Shown here: positions 20,168 through 33,000 of the stretch, piece by piece
Layout: the number at the start of each line of letters is the position of its first letter
Position numbering within the stretch: the stretch's first letter is position 1
NCBI GenBank assembly: GCA_036785325.1
Contig: JAXIVH010000032.1
Coordinates: 767,486 to 831,485 of the forward strand
Length of the DNA stretch: 64,000 bases
Direction: 5' to 3'
From: Urophycis tenuis
Lineage: Eukaryota; Chordata; Actinopteri; Gadiformes; Phycidae
Position numbers and translations under genes: made by a program
Notes under the pieces: generated by a model
The model's database searches: none
What the model was told of the DNA's origin: nothing
Seen by the model: the letters and a program-made list of their open reading frames with translations, nothing else

Positions 20168-22612
20168 ATCATCCTTTATCGTCCTGTACATGAGACATAA
20201 CTTACACACCTGCAGTCTATCCCTGCAGAGAAATGTCCTGGAACATTTTCTGCAGGGGGTCTGCATGTGTGAATTGAAACAGGGGGTTTCGAAGGTCGAT
20301 GAATCTGTGCGGACAACCTCAAGACCTAGGGACACTTCCAGAACACTGCCGGTACGGCTGCATTGTGAAGGAAAGCAAAGACACGGCCAGTCCCAGTCAA
20401 CCAATCCCATGACTCTGCTGATGACGTATTTGAATCAGCGGCAAATGTGTTAACGCGTCAATGCTTTCCGGACGACTCGATGAAAATATCAATACAGCTT
20501 ATTTTGCTTTTAAACAAGCACATTTTTTCAACTTGACTGCCATCTGCTGGACTGGCCCTCTGCCCAGCTATCCGGCATTGCTATGCCATTTTTGAAAGGG
20601 AGGAAATGTTCTAGGAGTACTCTGCGGGATTTACTAAATTTGTGTATTGAATGGCAAAGGCTATCTGACATTTTGGAGTAATTAATGCAATAACTGTGCT
20701 GTTACCTCAAGCTTTACATGAAAGCAGCTCAAAAGTTGTAGTTGTAGTGTAATGTGATAGTGTAGTGTAATGTAATGAAATGTAAAGTAGTGCAATGTAG
20801 TGTAGTATGATGTTACATTGTGTATTATAGTGTAGTAATGTCGTGGGTAGTGCAGTGTAAAATAATTAGTAGTGTGGTGTAATACAATACATTTTGAAAC
20901 AATAAGCAATAAAACGGCCAGGCCTCCTTACATCTGGTGTCGTAGATGCTGATGGTCTTGTTGAACGTCCCGGCCATCAGTGTGTCGGGCTGGCAGGACA
21001 GGCAGAGGACGGGGGCGCTGGTGGAGATCAGGCCCCTCTCCGCCCCGCCGGCCCCCAGGTCCCACAGTCTGATGGTGCTGTCGAAGCTCCCCGACGCCAG
21101 CAGCGGGCCCTGGGAGGCCAGGCACCACACCCAGCCGCGGTGGCTGGACGTCAGCCCCTGGCCCCGCAGCATGCGGGGCGCAGCGCCCCTCCCGCCGTGC
21201 AGGTCCCACAGGATGACGTTGGTGTCCCTGGAGCCCGAGGCGCACACCGCCCCCTCGCCCCCCAGCAGCAGCACAGAGTTGACCTGGGCATAGTGGCCCG
21301 AGGGCAGGGGCACGCGCTCCAGGGCCGGGGGAGGGCTCAGGGGTCTCACCGGCTCCGTGTCCACCACTGCGACCGCCGCCGCCGCCGCCCCTGCTCCGTC
21401 CGGGCGAGGGTTGGCTCCTCCCCCTCCCCTCCCCTCCAGGGCATCTAGGAGCCCCCTCTCGTCGTGGCGTTCACCCTCCTCCACCATGGCCACGGCGGCC
21501 GCCTCCTCCGGCCTCCTCCTCGAGTCGGCCCTTGGTCCGTCCGCACGCATCTCCAACTCCCCCTCATCCTCACCCTCCAAGGCCACTTCCATCACCTCGT
21601 CGACACCCAGGTCCACGCCATGCTCCGCAAATCCAAAGCCCTCAGCATCTGGTTCGTCTCGTCCTCGCCTTCCCTCCTCCTCCTCCTCCTCCTCGCCCCT
21701 GTCTTGGGTCCCTTGGACGGCGTGCTCCCCATCATCCCTGGCCTGGGTGTGTCTGGCCACCCAGTCGGCCTGGTCGGCCCAGCAGGTGATCAGATCCTCC
21801 ATCTCCAAGCAGGCTTTGGGCCAGTCGTAGCCCTCCCTGGGACCCACTGGGAATCTGACCCTGGAGCCAGTTAGCCTGCCAGCACGCAGCTGCCAGCTGG
21901 TGCTGTCCTCGCCTACGTTACCCAACGCTTGGCACACCTCAAAAGAAAGAGAGAATGGGGATGTTTTTCATTGCTGGTAGAAGGGCAGCATCACTGCTGT
22001 CATAATATAAAAACAATACCATATTTAAGCAACCGATTTAAATCAATTTGGCAGTTTAAAATCAAGTATTTTATCACAAGCTAGAAAGATATGCAAGGCA
22101 TAAAGTCATTTTCCAATATTTTACATTTTGTGTACCGAGCAACACAACATGTAAATTCAAAATACATATTCATGAGAGGTCAAAGGGAGTGATGTAAACT
22201 CCCGAGTCCATACTAACCTTCGGCAACACAGAGATGACACACTGGGCAGGAAGATGAGAAGCGATCTGAGTCACCATTTCCCACGGTAATGACAGCAGAC
22301 CGCTGCCCTCAGAGGGCGAGGGAGTTGACTGAGACGAGCAGGGAAATCTAAAGATGAAAAACCAAAAAGTAAAGCATTAACAATGGAGGACATTGTGGTT
22401 CAGTATGGATGTCATTGTCGATGGAAACCGTACCCGGGCGTGTCAGGCCTGGATGATCCGAAGGCGATAGATGTGAGCGGTGGTCCATCAATTGGCACTT
22501 CTTTTAACGTTCTCTCCGTTTCTATCTCCGGCTCCTCCGGCTCATGGACTGTAGACATTACCTTATCGTGGCTCAGTACATGGCTCATGAGAAAAACATA
22601 CCGAGATGCCAA
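17620..22612 (-). CDS. fbxw9: F-box/WD-repeat protein 9, 7 exons
   Basis: Putative substrate receptor of an SCF ubiquitin ligase: the F-box would bind SKP1 and the propeller the substrate. Exons: 22612-22434, 22347-22218, 21937-20932, 20087-19939, 18937-18734, 18056-17991, 17694-17620. Splice sites are GT-AG and the phases close to about 602 residues, longer than my recollection of the human protein (about 490). The F-box is in exon 2 (SGLLSLPWEMVTQIASHLPA). Exon 3 (1006 nt) carries an acidic, low-complexity insert with a run of glutamates, then WD repeats from about residue 317 (GSRDTNVILWDL, GSFDSTIRLWDL, GTFNKTISIYD). Exons 4-7 complete the propeller (GSQDYTVAIYD, CSSDRTLK, VASGETSVEVW). 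An in-frame alternative start lies at 22588. Strong match plus synteny. Confidence 0.93.
18597..18641. repeat. perfect 20-bp hairpin (fbxw9 intron 5)
   Basis: GTGGCAGTTTTGCGTGAATT, a 5-nt loop, then the exact inverse complement. About 95 bp from fbxw9 exon 5. Confidence 0.9.
19170..19315 (+). mobile_element. L2-type LINE 3' end fragment (fbxw9 intron 4)
   Basis: Contains CTTTGTAAGTTGCTTTGGAT and GCGTTTGCTAAATGCCCTC, the same 3' end as the LINE at 46 kb. No coding part. Confidence 0.65.
19690..19905 (-). mobile_element. tRNA-derived SINE, copy 3 (fbxw9 intron 4)
   Basis: Same tRNA-like head (B box GGTTCGATTCC) but a different tail: CAGTGTCTTGCTCAAGGACA, another common teleost SINE body. It adjoins fbxw9 exon 4 (19939). 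Confidence 0.75.
20106..20166. repeat. (GT)n microsatellite beside fbxw9 exon 4
   Basis: 60 bp of GT that starts 19 bp upstream of the acceptor of fbxw9 exon 4 (it is (CA)n on the gene strand). Confidence 0.95.
20738..20890. repeat. degenerate TAGTGTAATG-type repeat
   Basis: Imperfect tandem repeats of TGTAGTGTAATG-like units in fbxw9 intron 3, just beyond exon 3. Confidence 0.8.
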
Positions 22613-23699
22613 TCCTTGCCGGTGAACGTATAAGTCCTGTCAATTGACTTGTTTCACCGTGAAGCGTTGCTATCCCAATAATAGTTGTCGGTCGAGTGAT
22701 ACCCGTCCTATGTTACGCTAATGGGAAGATAACATTGACTGGGAACTCGGCTATGTCGGCTGATTGTACAGTAGAAAGAGGGTTGTGACAGACTGTTAAC
22801 GTCTTCTAGTGTGTCTCCGGGTAAAGATATATCAACTGTTATTGTTGTCAATTTCCTACAGATCGCGTCAGTTACCTACAACACAAACTACAAAACATTC
22901 AAAATACAACGTCATCCGGCGACAAGAGATGACATCACGTTTTTTTTTTTAAATAGACACGCCTCCACTAAATAAAAAACCTAAAACGAATTAAAACTAT
23001 TACAAATCGAAGAAATACTAATTACAATGCAAATGTGAGAAGTGTTACAACTCCAAAATGGCAATACACTGCGTCGATCATTAAAAAAAAAAAAAATGAA
23101 TATCTCCTTAACAGGTTTCACAGAAACTAAGCAGTCACTTACGTTGGGCTTCCACATCATTCGGGTCTGATTCGTGAGAGCACTTCGGAGGCCGAGCCTT
23201 TGAAAGACATTGTAGTGCATGTCCACAAGGGGCGGGTTTTGATGCAGTGATACACAGCTGTAAAGACCGCGGTGAATTTGAAGCTTGATGTGGAAGCACT
23301 ATTTTATCATGTTTTATGACATGATTTTCACTGAAGAGTCCAAGGATGTGAAAGATAGACAGACAAGACACTTTAAGATAAGTGGTTGTATTGGCTTTGC
23401 CAGTTCTTCAGCATACAGAAAAACTGAGGCCACCCAACATGTAAAGTGAACATTTGTGTTGCAGTTGAGTGATGCCAATGATTAACATGTTTACAATGTC
23501 AGTGTTTATTAATTTGCTCATTTACATGGCAAAAGTTGTGGTTTTATGATTGTTGGTAATTGGGATGTGCCGATTTATTGAAAACGTATAGAGGACAAAT
23601 TATAGCAAGTATAATTACACCAAACCTAGGAAGCCACTGAATTCTGCTCATTTACACCATTTTGAATAGTGCGGCAGATACATAGCTACATGACAATGA
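22613..23699. other. fbxw9 upstream region / gap to tnpo2 3' end
   Basis: No coding exon or recognisable repeat. It must hold the fbxw9 promoter; no TATA box stands out. Confidence 0.5.
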
Positions 23700-26600
23700 C
23701 TTGTATCGTTAAGACAGACAAAAACACATACTCAGTTTATTCCCAGCTTGATAGAAAAACTTTTATTTTCCCCAGTCACAAAAGTAATATAGGAAGGGAT
23801 ACATCAGTTCACATCCCATCTGCACCACAGTTGAGAAAAAAAAAATACTGCTACTACCACCAATTCATTCGTCGTTTCACATTCATCCCCTAAAGTATGC
23901 ACCAGGCTTCACCTGTCCCGTAGTCCTAGCATTCATTGAGACAAAATTAAATGGTCCGCTATAAAACAACGAAAACAAAAAAAAATTCTTTAAATAAAAA
24001 GAATATTGCAAAAAAACTTTTAAAGTCTAAAACATTTGTGCAACTTGGCACAAAAAGAAAATACCCAAATGAAGCAGAAATAAATAAAAAAATAAAAAGT
24101 AAAAAAAAAAAGTAAAAAAAAGACTAACCTTAAAAAAACAAAACAAAATCAAAAACAAATGAATAAAAGTCAACTTGTGGAAAAACCGTTACACTTGGGT
24201 CTGTTTATGCATAAAGATTAGCATATGGCTACAACGTGAGGGCTGGTACCTCTACTTCACCCTCTATATATCTGGCACCAACGACACTACGTATTTGTGC
24301 AATAAAACTGTTCTATAGCCGGATGCACGTCTTTTCAGTGCCGAGACAGCGAGAGCGGTCACACCAACACCATCAACATTTGCCTTTCAGTAATTGCCAG
24401 GGAAGATCCCAATAGAAGTCGCCCTTTCCAGCTTACGGAAAAGCGTTGTGTCCATAATGCGGTCGCATTGACCTTGGAGTTGTACTAAAATATAACTATA
24501 AAAAGAATGCAGACACTGACTATGTGCCAGAACACCAAAGGAAATACTTTGAATATCAAGTATTTACTGAAGACCATATCAATTCAATGGCTAATTGTTG
24601 CAGCCACGGTTAACCTGACCCAGGGTCTGTCTGGTGAGCAACATGGTAGTGTCGGGCCGGTAAATGTTGATGGCTGGGGCGGCATCATTAGTCAGGCAGG
24701 GCCTTTAACATATTGGCTAGGGTCTGGTGCAAGATTAGGTCTAAGCAGCACTCTCTCTCGCTCGTTTCCACAGAATCAAAAGTTAAAACGCAGACAAAAA
24801 CCTGACTCTTGTACAGAACTGTCCACCATGGACATCGGACAAAATGTTTCAAGTCGAATACAGAGCACAACCCTTTCACCTACACGTACAAATGTTCGGG
24901 GAGGACCATTAGGGTAGAGTCAATGTTCCCAGGCTTACCCTACACAGTATTAACGGGAGTATATATGGCAAATGGCAACAACAGTCGCGAGTTGGATCCT
25001 ATGTTCGAACCCAAAAGTCCAGCAGCGACTTTTAATTGCCATAGACAAAGCTCTTTAAAAAGGCAGATCCCTGGAGGGGACTGTTGTAATATGATGTCTG
25101 ATGTGACAAACTCAATTTCCCCAACACCCACACGGCCTGGCAGGAAAACTTGGGATATGGGATTCATAATACTGCAATTAAGACTTCCCCTCCTACTAAA
25201 ACCTATTTAACTTACTCTTTTTAAAGGGAGCTACCTTAAAGCTAGCCCTATGCACAGATGCCTCAAGTCTAACCAATATATATATTTATATATATATATT
25301 GAGATTCCATAAATGATATCATACCAGCTTAATTCTAATCATTCACGGTCAAAATCCCCCATGGAAACCAGAAGCTATCATTTTCTTCAACCCTGCTCAA
25401 GTGTTGTCTAGGTAACGGCAGATGAATCACTAGTTGGGAGTAGTTTCCTAGAGGGCGAGGGCAGCAACAGAATTACACAGGCCTTGTGCTTTACCAATAT
25501 ATCATTTGCTTACCTAGGCAAGTATAATTCCTAAAAATTACTTATCAAAAAAATGCATACCTTAAGACAGGTACATTAATACTCAGCATACCTATGAGAT
25601 CCTAACTTCTTATAAAAAAAAAAAGGAAAGTGCAATTACGTTCACCAGAAACAACTGATTTTTACTTTTAAGCCCATGTTTCTTCTCTCAAGGTCATTTA
25701 GTAAATAACTCTAAAAACAAAAAAAAGGAGCAGTAGCAGCAAAAGTATCCTCCTCTTGCCTCGTTTCTCCACCAGGTTTTTACCTTTAAGCCATTCTCCC
25801 GACAACCAGACCCAAGATAAACGCTTGCATAATACAAAGCCTCTCATAAAAAGGCCTGCTCAGAACCGCGGTGCACCGCCAGATGGGAAGCGCCAGTAAC
25901 TGCCTGCTTCCTGGGTCACCTTTAGAACAAACTGCCAACCGCCGAATGAGCGATGGCATCCCAATTTTGTTTGAAGGAAAGGACATGTGTGGTGGTTCGA
26001 GAGACGTTTGTCTTACTATTCAGAGTAGAAGATTGTGACCATTTACAGAGGAAAAAAAGTGATGAAAAAAGGGGGCATAACAAGAATTGGCTGAAGTGTA
26101 CACTAGACAAGGGACCTCACCACGTGTACTTTTGTAGTTTGCATAAAATGGTACAGATTATCGTTGTACATCTCTCCCATCCGTTACAGCAAAAGAAAAA
26201 GAAAAAAAAAAACGAAATAAATAAAATTCATGCTTTGTTTACACCCTGGCTAGCCTAGCGGTGGCTAGTAGTAGTAGCATAATGGTCCCAACCCCACAGT
26301 CTGATGGGTGATGTCTGACAGGGGCGGCTAGCCATGCTAATGACCACCGTCACCTTTTAAAAAAAGGGCGGCGCCCCCTATGCCGATTACTGTTGAACCC
26401 GCTACCCCCACCCTCGCCCACCCCCCGCCCATCTTCTCAATAGAACAATCAAAGCGATAAGGAGGGAGGGCCAGCACTTGCGCTAGGTACCTACAGCCCT
26501 ACCCTCACCCTCCCTGGACCCCGCCCACCCCGGCTCCCTGGGACCCTGGCGTGGTGTTGTGGACTTTGAGTGTGACAGATTTAGCTAGGTTGCGTTTTTT

Positions 26601-27074
26601 ATCCCACCCCCTCCCACCCCCCTAGAGGTGTGCGTGTGATTCCCCGCGTTGCCCCGCCCACCCCACCCTCGGGACAGAGAGACGCGTGGGTGCAGGGCTC
26701 GTGAGGAGGCTGTCTGCAGAGTGGAGGATCGCGGGCCGATGCTGCAGCACTCTACTGGTCTGGCTCCGTCTCCCTCGCGCTCCCTCCCCCCACCCCCCCC
26801 GCCCGCCCCACCCTCTCCCCCACGCGACCAGGGCAGTGCAATTACATAGATGGATGAGTTCCCCAGTAACCCTCCCCTAGATTAACCTGGGAAAAGACAA
26901 GGGGGGGGGGGGGGAGAGATGTCAATCAATCATTATTGGACAGAGGACGCTGGGATTTGCTCCCGTCAATTGAGTTTGGGTTGCATGCTCTGGTTGATGA
27001 AAGCGTGGGAGTGGGTTGGTTCTCTACCTAACAGGTCAAGTTTTCCCGTGCGCACCCCAGGGGCTCCGGGGGGG
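23700..27074 (-). other. probable long tnpo2 3' UTR
   Basis: About 3.4 kb after the tnpo2 stop has no coding exon and few interspersed repeats. AATAAA hexamers in tnpo2 orientation lie at 23736-23741 and 23762-23767. AT-rich in the distal part, C-rich pyrimidine/purine tracts at 26380-26900. Long 3' UTRs are usual for transportin genes. Inference from position and signals. Confidence 0.5.
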
Positions 27075-30000
27075 CTAGACTCCGTAGCAGGCCGACAGAC
27101 GCTCCTTCAGCAGAGGGGGGAACTGCTCCGAGAACTGCTGCCAGTTCTCCTCCCCAACCTGCTCCTTGAAGCCCTGCAGGATCTGGAGGAAATACAGCAG
27201 CCGCGGTCAAGACACCGGCGGACCATGCGAGGTGGAGCGACGGGATGCGGCGTGGGGGTGAGCGCTCACCTTATAAAACATGTCTCTCAGGTCCTCTTTA
27301 GGGCTGACCCAGGAAGCCACGGCATCGCAGAAGAAAATAAAGTCCTGGACACGGCACACAAACACAGGGTTCATTACGTCACCCTACATCCCTGTTGGGG
27401 ACACGCATGCTCTGAGTGCCATGGCTGGTGGTCTCAGAAAACAAAAAAGGCGTCCGCAGAATTATTCAGATTTCGAATGTCTGTTTACAGGTTCCTCATG
27501 GACCACAGATTGCCAGCAGCTGGGCGACAACGGGGGGGGGGGGGGGGGGGGCTGACCTGCACTACGCCGCCAGGGTTGACTCCGATCATGATGCAGATCC
27601 CCCGGAACGCAGAGTCCTTCTCCTCGTTGTCGCGGATGTTCCTCAGCGAGGTGCACCTGGGAGGGAGCGGGCCACGGCACACGTCAAGCCAGTGGGAGTG
27701 GATGAGGTTCACGTTTGCGTCAACATCAAGTTTTAGCACGGTAAATATTTCACCCGTCACCTCGGTATGGGTAGGATTTGGTGATGCGTGTTACCGTGGC
27801 AACGGCCACTGCTAAATGACCACGTGTTTTGACATCCGGATCAGAAGTATTAAGGAACTAAAAGGTCTCATGTTATATCAATGAGCTGGGAGTATAATCA
27901 TATCCAGACAGATGCACACGCACGTTGCGTGTAAAATATTGTATGTTTTCAACCCGAGATTTTAAAAAAAGGTGTGAATGCAGCCCCTCACCATGGCCTG
28001 ATGAACTGCTGCAGCTGTGGCGCCACCTCCTGGGGACAGACGTAACCCAGCCTGCCGATGGTAATGGCTGAGGACCAGGGAGAGGAGAGAGCGACAACAC
28101 CAGCAGACTTGAGTTACGGGTGCGTTTCGTTCACTGGGTTGTTGCGTTTGCACACACACAGGCACACTCAGACGCTGTAACTCCACAAGTGCAATTCAGA
28201 TTTCGAATGTCTGTAAAAAAGGCATCATCACTGGTGTGCAGGGAAGGGATACACCAAGGTGTACTTTAAGAGGAACTATCAGACTCCACTTTCTCAAATA
28301 ATGTCCATAATAACACTAACAGGTAAATTGCTTCATACGGCTCTGTTGAAACAATGTAAACCGAAGTAAATCCACAACGTAAACTACTGACGCTGTCGTC
28401 ATTGGTCCGACGTGACCTATGAGGCAGCACTCTTACCCGAGAATAGTTGGGGAGTGATGGCAAGTTATTAATTATACATCATAGGTGAGCGGGGCTGTTT
28501 GCTTACCGGTATTTTCCAGCAGGGTTTTGGGCGTGTTGGGTCTATTGATGATCTCCACCAGGTGTGGCAGGACCACACCTACGTAGGGCTGCATCTCCGC
28601 ACCTACACACACACAGCAGAGACATAAGCCTGTCGTGCCTCTGATACGCACACGCTGTCAAAAAGGTTACTTTAATAACCGTAGGCCTACTATTAAAGTA
28701 TTAAGGCCTACCGTAGGCCTGGAGCAAACAGAAGGGAGAGGGGGAAACAACAAAACCCCAAATACAATGAATCCGGAGGCCACAAGAGGATTGGAATCAA
28801 GGAGTCTCCATAATAGCTCGATACCCACACAAATGAGGCAATTCTTTGAATTGATCCGAGTGTTTTCTTTCAAGTATTGATTACAGTCTACCCCGAGGCT
28901 GCATAAAGACGTGAGGGATGGAGAGCTAAAACAAACAGACAATAAGCTGCATTACGCAACAAGAGGTCTCGTGTTTATCATTGAGCTGTGGCTCATTCCA
29001 GTCTTTGACCTGCCTGATCTGCAATTCAAGTTGTCTCCTCTCAGCCCTTAAATTGACTGGGACAATGGTCGGTTGGTTGGTTTATCGCGCCCTAAGCTCA
29101 CCTGATGACTCCCCTGTCTGCTCCTTGACATCACTTCCTGCAGGGATATCATACACACCATCACTAACCTAGCAGAAATTAATCACCACTGCTTGCACAG
29201 GCATGCGTACACACCTCTAGCACACCAGGAAACGCAGTAACTAACTAAGGGACCCATGCTCTGTCCACAAATGCAATGTGCACTCTTAACAGAGGGGATG
29301 ATTCACGTAGATCAACAAGACATGGATGCACACAGCAATCCACACAACACTGGATGCAGCTGGAAAATGGGCACAACGTCATACGTTACGGAGATATGGC
29401 GAGTTAGGCGTGGCGGAGTGGGGGCCTGGCATCAGCCCCAAGACCGCAGTGTAATTTCTCACTCCCAACAACCTACATTCCCAGGTGGTTACAGACCAGC
29501 AGAGGATTAAGAGTACTCTCCTACCCATTTGCATGGAGATCTCGCCAATGGCCCAGGTGGCGTTATTACACACCGAGATGAACTCTGGGTTCAAGTTCAG
29601 GCCAAGGATGGGCATGAACTCAGCTGTGGAGAGATATGGAGACACACACGTTAGTCTTCTGAAGTGGGCCAGAGGGCACGTACTTTCCGAAAGTCTTCAT
29701 CAGGAAGGAAAACATTTTCCAGATTGTCCAAAGAAAGACAGGTAGGGAAAGTAGGGGAAAGGAGGAAAACTGGCATCAGCTCTATGAATCCCATTACAAC
29801 AACGTTTGCATAGGTGTGGTGTGATTCACCATGCTATACCTCAGTATGTTCGAGCACTTCTAGTAGAGTGGACTCACCGATGCAGGGCTTCACATGAGGG
29901 AAGCAGGCCTTGGTCAGGTCACCCAGGAGGGCAAATGAACTCTGTCTCACCTCGGGCATGCTGTCCTGTAACACACCCGCACACACACACAAATAAACGC

Positions 30001-33000
30001 ACCATAGCAACCACAGGGCTCCACAGAGCATCAACTCAACTAGGTTGCTTAGCATCCTAGCTCAATGTCCATGGAACTGGATCTGAAGAGCACTCATTGG
30101 AACAGAATAGGTCCAAGTTTGACCCATTACAACCAACACCCCCATGAGAGCTCCCCGGCTCTCCCGGCTCTCCCGGCCAGGGGCCCGCTCATACCTGCAT
30201 GCATTGGAAGAGGAGGGTCATGATGTTGGAGCGAGCCACCAGCTGGTCCACGTGGCCCCCCAGGCCCTCGGCCAGGCCGCTCAGCAGGTCCAGAGCCACG
30301 ATCATGAAGTCCTTGTCAGGGGCCTCGTACTGGTCTGGGTGCTGGCTGTACATCTGGGACATACCACAACCTTTGGTTTCAACTGACTTTTGGTTTTTTT
30401 GATGAGGCTCATTAATATACAAGAAGGCGGCAAATCAAGTAAAGATGCCAGTTTAGTGTGAAGAGTGGATGCATATTCAACATTGTGATGACTTTGTGAT
30501 GATTGTGCAATAATGTTCGACTTCAGCTCAGAATACCCCAGTAGCCAATTCAAATAAATGCATTTGATTCACCATTTGCCCAAACAAATGCACTTCAGTG
30601 AACATGGTCAAATGGTGTAACAAAGGTGAACATAAACCAACCTTACACAGCTATACCAATTTCATTGTGATGCAATTCAGCCCTTCTAGTGTGTGTGTGT
30701 GTGTGTGTGTGTTCTCACCATGGCCTGTGCTAGCGTCTTCTGGACTAGTGTGACGCAGCGCTGGTAAACCGGCTCGCAGTAAGGCAGGAAGCCACTCTGC
30801 AGCGCGGTGGCCACCGAGGACAGACACTGCATACGGCAAAAGACGACGGTGTTTTCAGGTTTCAGGACAGGTCAGTTTAACGTTTCACAACAAGGCAACG
30901 CAAACACAAAACCCATGAAAGTAAAACTCAAAATGGAGGACAAACGAGCTGCCAGGTGGGTGTACCTCCAGCAGAGGGAAGAGATCCTTATCTTCATCCT
31001 TGAGTTCATTCCACTTGTTGATCAGTGGAGGCATCAACTTCTGGATGTACTCCTGTGCAGGGGAACAGAGTGATCCCAAATCCCATTACCGATTTGACAC
31101 GTGATCCCATTGCTCCTGAACACTCGAAACGCTTATGAGGCTCTGGGATTTTGAGTTTTCAAACCCTAAACTCTTCAAATCATCTAAATCTAGTCAGTGG
31201 CGGGTGTGTTAAAGGTGGGTTTCAACAAAGGCGGGGGGGGGGGGGGGGGGGGGACTCACGGGCTGGTTGAGGTGGTGCCCCACCGAGTCGGCTAGGGTCC
31301 CTATGGCGTCATAGAGGATGAGCAGATTCTTGTGCTGGTACTTCCCAAAGGCAAACACCAGCGTGTCCAGAATGAAGCTCAGGTAGGGCACCAGCTCAGT
31401 GCACGCCTCCTCCTCCAGCGTGGCAAAAGCACTAGTTAAACAGAACAGGAAAGAGAAACGGGCAATCAGACATCAATCGTCTGTAATCAGTGAGAGCACG
31501 GGCGGTCGCCGTGGTTACGGCGCGGGGGGGGGGGCGGGGTAGTAAACCCACGTCATACCTGCAGGCGGCCTCCTGGACCCGCTTGTTCCCGTCCAGGATG
31601 CGTTTGAGCAGCTCTGTCATCAGGGGCTTGAGGTGGGAGTCCGGGGGCTGGGAGACCACCCAGTGGGCGTAGCGGCTGAGCGTCCAGCAGGCGATGGAGC
31701 GCACCAGGGCCTTCTTGTCGCACAGACACGCGATGAGGTGGGGGATGAGCTCTGGAAGGTAGGGCACCATGCCCTGCATGCAGCCTGGAGACACGGACAT
31801 CGGGTTGGCACCAAATACATGGGGGACGTGGCAGATTCCTCTCATCTACACAGATCACACTTATTTTACACTTTGAATATCTGCAGACTGTACAACATAT
31901 GGGCTGTCGACTCATTTATAACCCTCACACCAAGAAGAGCTGAAGACAAAAAGAGTGCCTGGATCAGAGTATAAGGAACATGAATTTTCATTGTATTTCA
32001 ATGAGCTGGGTTTGTCATCATTTCCAGGGCACCAAAATACAACAATATCAGTTTGGAAGTTTTTGGTTGCGTCTACATAGGTCAACATAATGAATCAAAG
32101 TGCCACAGCGACACTTGAAACGTGACCTTTAAGCAGAGCCTCGCCCACCTCATATACAGTACATACAGCCCTCATTCCACATGACGTGACCCCTTGCAAC
32201 CACCGGGGGGCGCAAGGGTGCGCCATCGACTCGTTCCCTCGGCCCTAACTAACCCATGTTAATACAGAGCGGGGGGCTGCTGGCGGCGGCCCCCCGGGGG
32301 GGCACCGCAGGCTCTTACCCTCGGCGATGGCTCCCAGCACCAGGATGCCCGACTCCTTGATGACCCAGTCGTGGTGGAAGAGCAGATCCTTGAGCAGGGG
32401 CAGCAGGTGGGGCAGCAGCTCGTCGCGGAACACGTTGGCCAGCACGTCCAGCGCCGCCGCGGAGCACTTTCCTGCACGGCACATGAACACAGAGGATTAC
32501 ACACCACAGGCTGAGTAGCTACGGCCACGCCTGGCCACGCTGCGTTCTGGACCAGGGCTTCGTCACCCGTTCAGCTATGGAATCGTCCTCAGCCTATGAT
32601 GTTCACAATAAGTTACCAAGTTAATAGTTAATATAGTCACTGCTAAGGAGGTTAAATTCCATTTGCATTTCTTTGCATCCGAAACAAAACAAAAACGCAT
32701 TTTATCAATCAGACGGCCGTAAATGCTGAAGAGAAATTTAAAAAAAAGGGGCCAACATGAAATACGTGCTTGTGGCGGACACTGGATCAGAGTATAAGGA
32801 ACATGAATTTTCATTGCATTTCAATGAGCTGGGTTTGTCATCATTTCCAGAATGCCCAAGATAAAACCACCAACAGCAACCCCTTAGAACCGGACCATCT
32901 TCCCCACCCCTCAGAACCGGACCCATCTACCCCACCCCTTGGAACCAGACCCATCTACCCCGCCCCTTGGAACCGGACCATCTTCCCCACCCCTCAGAAC

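Noticed and set aside
30480..30535. Another C/D snoRNA in tnpo2 intron 15 (two GTGATGA-like boxes on the plus strand)
   Set aside because: Wrong strand for the host, no D box at the right distance and no terminal stem.
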